A stretch of 64,000 nucleotides of DNA, taken from Strigamia acuminata (Eukaryota; Arthropoda; Chilopoda; Geophilomorpha; Linotaeniidae). How positions within the stretch are numbered: position 1 is the first letter of the stretch; each line of letters begins with the position of its first letter. The notes beneath the pieces were generated by a model. That model was given only the letters and a program-made list of their open reading frames with translations, made no database searches and had not been told where the DNA came from. Both the position numbers and the translations under genes were made by a program. The stretch spans positions 21,664,427-21,728,426 of the forward strand of contig OX442315.1 of assembly GCA_949358305.1 (NCBI GenBank), given 5' to 3'. Shown here one piece after another: positions 57,701-64,000 of this stretch.

Positions 57701-59918
57701 CATGCAATCCAGCTTTCTGTAATTTTCCTAAAACTGAATCTAGATGTTTCATGTGTTCTGCGTACGTTTTTGATACGATCACAATATCGTCAAGGTAGGC
57801 CCAAGCATATTTTCGGAATGCTTCGCCTAATACCTTTTCTATTAGTCGCTGAAAAGTGGTTGGCGCGTTGACCAGCCCGAAAGGCATGACGTTAAACATC
57901 AGTCTGCCTTGAGGACTCCAGAATGCTGTTTTCGGACGGTCTTCTGGTCTCAGATCTATTTGCCAGTATCCTTTTGTTAGATCAATGGTTGAAACCCATT
58001 GAAATTCGCCGAGTTCTCTTAGAATTTCTGTTATTGTCGGCATCTGGGGCGGGTCATACAAAGTGTGTTCATTCAGCGCTCTGTAATCAATACAGAGACG
58101 TGGCTCTGAACCTGGTCTCATTACCAACACAATCCTTGTCGCATAATCGCCTTCTGCAGTTGTTACATAGCCCTTATCAATCATTTCTTGGCATAATGTC
58201 CGCAATATTTCCCTTTTTTGTGGATTCCAAGATTTAAAAGGAACCCTTATTGGTTTGTCCGTATCTAAATTGATGGTGTGTTGTACCACATGAGTCTTGC
58301 CTGGATTTTTACTCAAAATTTTCTCATATTTCTTCAATACATGCTCTAATTGTAAAGCTTCTGTTAGTTGCAGTTTGGCTTCTTCTATCATGTCATGCAA
58401 GCCATTGCCAACTTTCAATCTCGCTTCAAATGCGCAAAAACTACTCTCTTTTCGGAATGTTTTTCGCAATGATTCTGGCTCTTCCAGTTTCTTCTGCTCA
58501 TATTTATCCATGATGAATTGTGGCATATATGGTTGTGGCACGTCGATTGTTGAAATAAAGTTCCACTTGCCGTTGAGCGGATTGGGCTGTATTTTCATTC
58601 GTTTCATGGCATCATTGCCAACCAACATGAATTTCATGTCGTGTGGTAACACAAGGAAATACTGTTGCATCATTCCATGGGTCCAACGAATCATCATCCT
58701 TATTGTTCCCATCGGTTGCACTTTTTTATCTGCTGTATTTACAGCCATATTGGCCTTGACGGGCCACACTTCTTTTTCCAATCCCATCGCCTGAATTAAT
58801 GGCCATGAAACACAACTACGGTTGGCTCCTGAGTCTAGCATGGCAGCGATGGATCCTTGTTTTGTTTGGAGGTCTATTGTGGTCATCCCTTCCAAAACAT
58901 CTTCTTCTGGCAATAATATATTAAAAATTCTGATGCGCGGTCCTTCCGGTTCCAATATTGTCAATTCCTTCAATAATGGATCCCATTCCACAGGCTCAGT
59001 TGGTGTATCTGTCATCCATGCTGCTAGTGATGGTGTCTCCTCATAGGTCTCTTTTACCTTTGCCCAAAAAATTGTTGCTTCATTTTCTTGTGTGATTTCC
59101 ACATTTTTTAGGGCTTCCGTCACTTCTGCTGTGAAATAAGTTCTATTTGTTTCATAAATTTCTTTTATTTTTGGACAATTTTCCAACTCTACTGGTGGAA
59201 ATTTTATTCCTACTATTTGTCCACATTCCATTTCGCAAATCATTTCTCCTCTTTTTGGCATTGTGCCAATTGCTTCTGGTGACGTGAGAGTTACTGGAAT
59301 AGTTGTATTTTTTAGTGGTCCATTATCTTTCAGAATATTCTTTTTTGATGAAGTTTCAGCTTGTTCTGGCTTGGGATCCGTCACTGGTTTCTGTGTCGGA
59401 TATCTCATCCCTACGACTTCGCCGTCTTCAAAGTTAAAAACTATTGTCCCTTTTCCACCTTCTAAAGTTCCAATCACTTTACGTGGTTTTTCAGCTAATT
59501 CTGATTGCACATATTCTCCAGTTTTGGGGTCTTTGATGAATCGTGCTCCCTTAGGCGCTTGTGCTGTTGGTGGAGTTTCTTGGGTATTTTCAGTCAAATT
59601 CTCGGGTTCCACTGATGTTTTCAATATTAATGAAGTCTCTGATATTTCTCCATCTAATGATCGGTCATTCTGTAAATTTCCACAATTTTCCGAATTTTCC
59701 GGCAGTGTTGTCTGCATGTTTTGCGAATTTTCAGAGTTTTTCAGCAAGTCCTTTGATTCTGATAATGTTTCTGATATTAACAGCGTTTCCGTCATGGCTT
59801 CATTTATTGGCTGGACCTCCGATAATCCATCCGAATCTTGTACCATTTCGATTGTTAATTCTGATGTTGGTTGGGCTTGTAGCAGATTTTCCGAAATTTT
59901 TGTTGGCGCGAGCTCCAC
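54747..59918 (-). CDS. pol: Pol polyprotein of element B
   Basis: 1723 residues from the first GTG. The frame is open for nine further codons up to the slippery site, so it is expressed as a Gag-Pol fusion. A low-complexity N-terminal extension of about 300 residues (S, E, N, T rich) precedes the aspartic protease (DSG at 362-364). Then come RT (D646 in STIDLTKG, YLDDI 708-712), RNase H (TDAS), and an integrase zinc finger (HGHPLASH, HCPRCQAC). Catalytic residues lie in SIDLVGP, SDNGPQF and NTVERT, with 34 residues between the second aspartate and the glutamate as in A. A GPY/F module (SGPYVI) and a long tail with repeated SLQDSQ-like words and a basic end follow. All catalytic residues are intact. 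The tail and N-terminal extension make it 315 residues longer than Pol of A. Confidence 0.94.
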   Translation of the reverse strand: MELAPTKISENLLQAQPTSELTIEMVQDSDGLSEVQPINEAMTETLLISETLSESKDLLKNSENSQNMQTTLPENSENCGNLQNDRSLDGEISETSLILKTSVEPENLTENTQETPPTAQAPKGARFIKDPKTGEYVQSELAEKPRKVIGTLEGGKGTIVFNFEDGEVVGMRYPTQKPVTDPKPEQAETSSKKNILKDNGPLKNTTIPVTLTSPEAIGTMPKRGEMICEMECGQIVGIKFPPVELENCPKIKEIYETNRTYFTAEVTEALKNVEITQENEATIFWAKVKETYEETPSLAAWMTDTPTEPVEWDPLLKELTILEPEGPRIRIFNILLPEEDVLEGMTTIDLQTKQGSIAAMLDSGANRSCVSWPLIQAMGLEKEVWPVKANMAVNTADKKVQPMGTIRMMIRWTHGMMQQYFLVLPHDMKFMLVGNDAMKRMKIQPNPLNGKWNFISTIDVPQPYMPQFIMDKYEQKKLEEPESLRKTFRKESSFCAFEARLKVGNGLHDMIEEAKLQLTEALQLEHVLKKYEKILSKNPGKTHVVQHTINLDTDKPIRVPFKSWNPQKREILRTLCQEMIDKGYVTTAEGDYATRIVLVMRPGSEPRLCIDYRALNEHTLYDPPQMPTITEILRELGEFQWVSTIDLTKGYWQIDLRPEDRPKTAFWSPQGRLMFNVMPFGLVNAPTTFQRLIEKVLGEAFRKYAWAYLDDIVIVSKTYAEHMKHLDSVLGKLQKAGLHVNPTKSKFCRKELKFLGYKLGINGLSVDPAKVAAIKEFPAPKNLTELQRFFGMVNFFHRLLKNLATVAEPLRPLLKKGIEFIWEEVHQVAFDNIKQLLTDAKTMHLPNLHQPFIVRTDASKKGLGAALMQIKEIDGQMIESPCVYLSRCLQQAELNYGATDLECLAVIWALRKFRPYLEFTSFVVQTDHEALKWLMRLEEPAGRLARWQMELMSYNFTIQYLKGTANTLADALSRAPIQLICDNEETGEADGDLKYCPTEPRKWVVGNWNQLPKPQSDEERLVDEQVTAYWSYMHNAPAEESELSPEIKEVQYLPTSKCEMVTAFIAKVTEQADCMPPTRDEIIEHQKKDRHCQSMRYYLETEQFPAYVTTPLQKKNYRILATKHMLEEDLLLKYHPTLSDDLSEDSRALKVVIPRSLRFRVLWQMHGHPLASHCGIARTLYRMRQIYTWDGIKRDTTRFIKHCPRCQACKPRTKTRVEAAQIGPYAPFECLSIDLVGPLIRTDEGNNYILVILDIATRWPELYPLSDPVAQDIADCLYNTCMGWGFPLRIVSDNGPQFKARIYHEFCRKFKITPRFTSPYHPQANTVERTNRDLKYILSIFTDIHKRWDTYLREIAFSIRTTATTGRDYSPAYLNCCREFRIPWDPRILDGIAKIDPNKPHIYIQRLEKIIRDTYHHMMAHITDLRERVQNHKMDKKFDDFKTNDLVWKDDHPLSKASQGISAKLSDKRSGPYVIIQVHQGGAVKLRRLKDNKIFRSIHMSELSPYFPEFNQEIWEKDQTQSNPNGKIINTLFDEPTTSETQENTETANSQTTEMSRMNNSNSAESQTLKQTQSLQDSQNLEDAQESHTLDNTQSLQDPQTSQQQLELQDLSGSDTAGVSSQVSSKQRSGEKDNNLESDEELDVNSNDNTQERLPLFPRDLSLETDEQVASFSKKRGGVVEKKKIKKFYQDLREKQPGKIKKKAILKKYSLRDRGRIKPPDYL

Positions 59919-59923
59919 TGCTT

Positions 59924-62900
59924 TTATTGAGCCCGCGCGTTCAAGTTTTTTGTGATACTTTCGGATAAGGAGTTTACAAGTTGCTCCATTTCTTCTGCAG
60001 ACATCAATCTCTTAGGATGTGGGCATTGTCGTGCCCAGTGTCCAATTTGCCCGCAATTGTGGCATGGTGCATTGTCTGGAGTCAACTTTGCTTGGTTGGC
60101 CTTATTGCCATCATCAGGGTTACTTGGAGTTGAAGTTTGTTCATTTTTTTCTCCAATTTGCGATTTATTATTTTCTTTTTTCAAATTAAAATCAACTGAA
60201 AATGGTTTTGGAAGGAAGGACGTATTTCCTTTCATCTGCGGTTGCAAGCTCGTTTGCTGTGGTTGCCTCACTTGCATTGGAGGCTTATATTTTGTTATTG
60301 CTGGATTATTTTTCGTGAATAACACACTAGCAGCATCCATCAATTTGTCTACTTCTTCCTCAGTATATTCCGCCAGCATTATCTGAGTATCTCCAATTGA
60401 CTCGCTGGATTCACCTGGGTATTGTGTCCATTTGACATTTGGTCGCATTGGTATTCGTGGCTGTGGATATGGAGGATGTCCACTCTCTCGTTTTTTGGTG
60501 GAGGTTTCCTCTCGTAACAGCGAGAATTGAGAACGCGGGCGCATCATTTTTGCACCAGCTCGAGTGTAGTCTGACTGGTGTCGTTGTTGTTCATCTCGTG
60601 CCCTTTGCTCTTCTATCGGAATGTCTGAAGCGTACCGGTCGTCAATGTACATCTGGTGGTTTCGTATGAATTGCGACAATTTTTCGAAGGAACTGGCCAT
60701 CGGTGCATCTACCATTCGCAATACTTGCTCGGAAAAAGGTGTCAGGCCATTCCTGAATTTTCTGTCTTTGTCAAAATCGCTGATATGATATGGGAGTTGG
60801 GTGAACAAATCTTCTGTACGTCTTAAATACGTGCGAATGTCTTCTCCCAACGTCTGTTTATGATTATCCCAGTATTTTATCATCATGGCGTTGGACTCTC
60901 CATATTCCTTCATAAAAGCTTTTACAAATTCGTCCCAGTGTGTGAAATTATTTTTTCGCAACCAATTTGTTGCACTTCCAACTAGCATTTTCGGAATCAA
61001 TTTTTTCAAAGTTACGTCTGGGTCCATCTCGTGATTTATAACTAGATGCATAACTTCATCCAGAAATTGGGTACCAGCCTGCCAGCCTCCATCAAACATA
61101 TCGGGAGTAATTCGGTCCCATTTGATTTGATGAGATGGGGTGTAATGGTGAGTCCAATTGCTTGAACAATATTTTCGAATTAGTTTTCTCAACATTTCCT
61201 CCATCTCCTGAGATTTCGAGGGGATTTGAGATAGTCGCGAATCGATCTGTCTTGAAATAATTTCTTCCAATTCCTCTGTGCTTCTTGGTAATGTGCGTGG
61301 GTTAGTTGGCGGTGGATCTCTATCGTCTTGTCGAAAATATCCTCCACGTCTCCTTTCCTCACGTGATCTGGAAAAATTAGGCTCGTCTCGACGAAATTGG
61401 TCAGAGTGAGAATATTTTCGATCATATTCCTCTCCTCTTGGCGGAGGGCTGGAATGTGATCGTCTGTCGTCTCGATACGAATCATCACGTCGTCCCTCCG
61501 AATAATCACGTTGTCGATACGAATTATCTCGTCGATCCTGTGAGTTGTCACGACGTCCTTGCGATTCTCTTTGGGTATAACCTTCATACCAATAGGAGCC
61601 CCTTTGCCGTCGTGATTCGTCTTGATAATCAGATTGTTGACGTGAATTATTTCTTTCCATTGACTCATTTTGATTGTAATAGTCTTGTCTGGTCGCTTCG
61701 TGATTACTTTGCTGACGTGTTCCGTCGTTGAAACGAGCAGCACCTTGTTGGTGTGTCTCTTGTTGATAACGCGACACATTTCGCGGTTCTACTTCATATT
61801 GTGATCGTGTCTCGTCGGAAAATCGTACTTCCGTAGGTGGGCGAATTCCTCGTTGATTACACGACTCATTTCGTGGATCTACATTTTCCGGTTGCTGGGA
61901 ATATTTGCCTTGTAGATAATCATTGTAATCCCTAACTTTCGTATAACTGGCTTGTCCAGTTGCTTCATCATGTCCAGTCGCAGCATTTTGGTTGCTGCTT
62001 TTATCTTGCTCTGGAACTTCTTGATCGTGTTGAAACTTTTGTTTTTCATTTTCGCGACTTATTTCGCGTTGCCTATCTCTTTCATTAGCTGCTGACAAGT
62101 GTTCAACTGCTTCTTCCAACGTATATTTACGATGGTAACAAGGATCGTTCTCATTTATTGGTTTTTCTGTGTAAACGTCAAATGATTTTCCTTCATTTTT
62201 TGTAGAAGATACTCTGACATTTTCAGTTTCCATCTTTTTGGGCTTATCCCAAATCTGCGGGTCTGCTGGATCTAATCCTGTTACTTTACCTTGTTTTTTG
62301 TCTGTTGCAGCTGATTGATTTGTTAGATGCTGACGATTTCTTTGATCAATTATGTCCAATACGTTTGGATTTTTGGCTGGTGAAATTGAAGCACGTTTGG
62401 AATCTCTTTTTTCATCCATTTCACCTTTCCTTTTTAAAGAGTTCCTGGACGATTCTGGTGACAAATTCACCACTTCTGGCCGATGAGGCGGAATATTGCT
62501 TGGCACTTGATACCGACATTGTGCAAGGTACTTAAGCTCTTCGTTTTCTTGACGGGCTCTTTCCGCTGCTTCTTGTGCTTCAAGAGCAGCCTGACGAAGG
62601 TAATGAATTTCCCTGCTCTCCGCCGACTCCATAGCCTTTTGCTTTGCCAGCAATTCTTGCTTTTCGGTTTCCAAACGGACTTTTTCCGCTTCTATCTTCC
62701 GATTTTCTTCCAAAATGGCCTCACGTTCTGCTACCGCTTGTGCTTTCCGTTGTGCACGCAACTCCTTCTGTTCAGTTTCTTGACGGAGTCTTTCTGCTGC
62801 CAGTTTATTCCTCATGGTGCGCATTTCTGCTTCAAGTCGGTCTTTGGTAGCGCGAATTTCTGCGTCTAATTGATCCTTCTTGGCGCGAATGTCCTCATCT

Positions 62901-63613
62901 GTCGTTTTCTTGGCCAATTCTGCCTCGAATTTTGCTTGTTTGGCGTGGCGCTCCTCTAACTTGAGCCGTTTCAACATCTGGAATTCTTCGGAATGTGCCA
63001 GTTGCAGTCGCCTTGCTCGATCGGCCATTGCTGCCGTTATTTGTGCCACGTCTTCATCAGAAAGCTGCACACCTTCCTCATACTGCTGGTGACGCTCCTG
63101 GAGACTGTCTTCCATCTCTTTCATGACATCTGCGATGCGTTGGCGAGCTCTCGCTAATTTATGGCGGGTTGGGGAGTTTTCTCCTGAACTTTCCGCCTCA
63201 TCGCGGGCACGTCCTGACGCTTGCTGCTTGTAGGCTCGCACTAGTCGACCACGCTTCCTTGCTACAGCGATGACTTGCTCCAACGTCATGTGAGAAAGGT
63301 CTATTTTGCTTGTTGGAGTCGAATCCACCGTGGCTGGCGTGTCGCCATGTTGCGACGAAGCTCCTGAGATACTTGATTTTCCAAGCAAATCTTGGGACTC
63401 CTCTCTCGTTTGTTTTAGCCAAAATTCCCCTTGCCGTTCAGGCGATACTTCCAGACGAAATTCCTTGCTCGTCATGGCCTGGGTGTCGTCTGCATGGTCC
63501 GACTCGGACGATGATGAAGGATGCACATTGGCTGCTCCTGCGGTCCTTCCGCCTCGTGTGCGAGGTCCGCGGCCGTTTCCCCGTCCTCTCCTCGAATCTT
63601 GTGGCTGCGACAT
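59924..63613 (-). CDS. gag: Gag of element B
   Basis: 1229 residues from ATG at 63613. A long, highly charged coiled coil about 160-380 (EAEMR, AERLRQE words) is followed by a Q/N-, R- and S-rich disordered stretch to about 800. Next is a capsid-like region about 830-990 homologous to that of A (WDRITPDMFDGGWQAG, W.EFVKAFM, GEDIRTYLRRTEDLF). The CCHC knuckle CHNCGQIGHWARQC lies at 1184-1197. It ends in TAA six codons after the slippery site. Structural particle protein and RNA binder. The minus-strand RDNS/RRDDSYR repeats in the linker explain the extra open frame on the same strand. Confidence 0.92.
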   Translation of the reverse strand: MSQPQDSRRGRGNGRGPRTRGGRTAGAANVHPSSSSESDHADDTQAMTSKEFRLEVSPERQGEFWLKQTREESQDLLGKSSISGASSQHGDTPATVDSTPTSKIDLSHMTLEQVIAVARKRGRLVRAYKQQASGRARDEAESSGENSPTRHKLARARQRIADVMKEMEDSLQERHQQYEEGVQLSDEDVAQITAAMADRARRLQLAHSEEFQMLKRLKLEERHAKQAKFEAELAKKTTDEDIRAKKDQLDAEIRATKDRLEAEMRTMRNKLAAERLRQETEQKELRAQRKAQAVAEREAILEENRKIEAEKVRLETEKQELLAKQKAMESAESREIHYLRQAALEAQEAAERARQENEELKYLAQCRYQVPSNIPPHRPEVVNLSPESSRNSLKRKGEMDEKRDSKRASISPAKNPNVLDIIDQRNRQHLTNQSAATDKKQGKVTGLDPADPQIWDKPKKMETENVRVSSTKNEGKSFDVYTEKPINENDPCYHRKYTLEEAVEHLSAANERDRQREISRENEKQKFQHDQEVPEQDKSSNQNAATGHDEATGQASYTKVRDYNDYLQGKYSQQPENVDPRNESCNQRGIRPPTEVRFSDETRSQYEVEPRNVSRYQQETHQQGAARFNDGTRQQSNHEATRQDYYNQNESMERNNSRQQSDYQDESRRQRGSYWYEGYTQRESQGRRDNSQDRRDNSYRQRDYSEGRRDDSYRDDRRSHSSPPPRGEEYDRKYSHSDQFRRDEPNFSRSREERRRGGYFRQDDRDPPPTNPRTLPRSTEELEEIISRQIDSRLSQIPSKSQEMEEMLRKLIRKYCSSNWTHHYTPSHQIKWDRITPDMFDGGWQAGTQFLDEVMHLVINHEMDPDVTLKKLIPKMLVGSATNWLRKNNFTHWDEFVKAFMKEYGESNAMMIKYWDNHKQTLGEDIRTYLRRTEDLFTQLPYHISDFDKDRKFRNGLTPFSEQVLRMVDAPMASSFEKLSQFIRNHQMYIDDRYASDIPIEEQRARDEQQRHQSDYTRAGAKMMRPRSQFSLLREETSTKKRESGHPPYPQPRIPMRPNVKWTQYPGESSESIGDTQIMLAEYTEEEVDKLMDAASVLFTKNNPAITKYKPPMQVRQPQQTSLQPQMKGNTSFLPKPFSVDFNLKKENNKSQIGEKNEQTSTPSNPDDGNKANQAKLTPDNAPCHNCGQIGHWARQCPHPKRLMSAEEMEQLVNSLSESITKNLNARAQ
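59945..59951 (-). promoter_or_regulatory. -1 ribosomal frameshift site A AAA AAC (element B)
   Basis: Third base of ACA plus AAA AAC in the gag frame, followed by TTG as in element A. The -1 frame then runs without a stop into pol. Confidence 0.8.
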
Positions 63614-63716
63614 CTCGTTTTAGTCACAGAAAAGAAGAAAGAAACAGAATACTCTATCACAAAATAACTTTTATCACACAAAATTGGTCCCTCAACTGAA
63701 GATAAGTTGTTAAGGT

Positions 63717-63734
63717 TCAAATAACGGGCCCCCA
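63717..63734 (-). other. Primer binding site of element B (tRNA-Pro-like)
   Basis: Minus strand TGGGGGCCCGTTATTTGA, two bases after the 5' LTR. The first 11 bases equal the site in element A; the rest diverges, so the match to proline tRNA is partial. Confidence 0.6.
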
Positions 63735-63736
63735 AG

Positions 63737-64000
63737 TGTAATGAGCTCAAATTACTGTGAAGAATATTAACAATAAAACTAAACTCATTGATGCCGTGCC
63801 AGGACTTATACAAATACTTCTCAAAATAACTTAATATTAACTCAAATGATAGGAGAAATAATGACTCAATTATTTCTCAATTAACAGACGATTTATTCAA
63901 ACTTAGAATAAACACTAAATCAAATACAAGATATTAAAATACGGATATTATTTTGTGATAAAATGATAAATTAGATGACTGAAGAAATAATTTACTAAGA
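63737..64000 (-). repeat. 5' LTR of element B, first part only
   Basis: Matches 49892-50155 base for base at a constant offset of 13845. The remaining 755 bases lie beyond the window. Confidence 0.93.

Larger units (their letters stand above)
49892..64000 (-). mobile_element. Element B: Ty3/gypsy-like LTR retrotransposon with a third ORF (5' LTR cut by window)
   Basis: At least 14.1 kb on the minus strand. Layout matches element A: 5' LTR (from 63737, runs off the window), primer site, gag, frameshift site, pol, ORF3, purine tract, 3' LTR (49892-50910). The 264 visible bases of the 5' LTR match the 3' LTR with no difference seen. All ORFs are intact. It is clearly related to A in Gag, Pol and ORF3 but strongly diverged, so it is a separate family. 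The target duplication cannot be checked because the far end is outside the window. Confidence 0.92.

Overview
The window looks like an AT-rich invertebrate, most likely arthropod, nuclear genome (inference). Four host genes are visible: the 3' end of huntingtin, a six-domain ceruloplasmin/hephaestin-type multicopper oxidase, an adipokinetic hormone (AKH/RPCH family) precursor, and a classical short-chain dehydrogenase. Introns are mostly 54-110 nt with GT-AG ends. Several genes have a TATA box about 30 nt upstream of a TCA-type initiator. The AKH gene points to Ecdysozoa. A secreted six-domain ferroxidase and a well-conserved huntingtin argue against a higher fly, but the sequence alone does not fix the order.

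Layout. 26-3050: huntingtin C-terminal part (+). 4011-6527: 2.5 kb foldback-type DNA transposon filled with an AT-rich inverted/tandem array. 7904-12227: secreted multicopper ferroxidase (+, 16 exons). 13508-13702, with a leader exon near 15344-15401: AKH precursor (-). 15973-16454: GCGC-rich MITE. 17393-29779: complete LTR retrotransposon A (-). 31027-34672: a cluster of small inverted-repeat elements plus a minisatellite. 38548-40085: SDR gene (+, 8 exons). 40117-49891: no gene recognised. 49892-64000: LTR retrotransposon B (-), complete except for most of its 5' LTR, which runs off the window.

The most notable content is the pair of large Ty3/gypsy-like elements A (12.4 kb) and B (at least 14.1 kb). 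Both share one architecture: LTR, proline-tRNA-like primer binding site, a long Gag with coiled coil, capsid region and CCHC knuckle, the -1 frameshift heptamer A AAA AAC just before the gag stop, Pol (protease, RT, RNase H, integrase), then a third ORF of 789 or 1015 residues where env would lie. ORF3 has no visible signal peptide or membrane segment, so it is not envelope-like. Its two copies are diverged but keep conserved blocks with identical spacing. In A it appears to be encoded in two exons joined in frame; in B it is preceded by a good acceptor. One ORF3 block resembles the short GE...R motif of the elements' own capsid region, which raises the possibility of a second Gag-like protein (inference). 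The two A LTRs are identical over 984 bp and every ORF is intact, so A is very young.

Three elements with TATACTC/GAGTATA ends (4011, 32098, 32907) form one non-autonomous DNA transposon family of very different sizes. Two further MITEs carry 8-bp duplications typical of hAT transposons.
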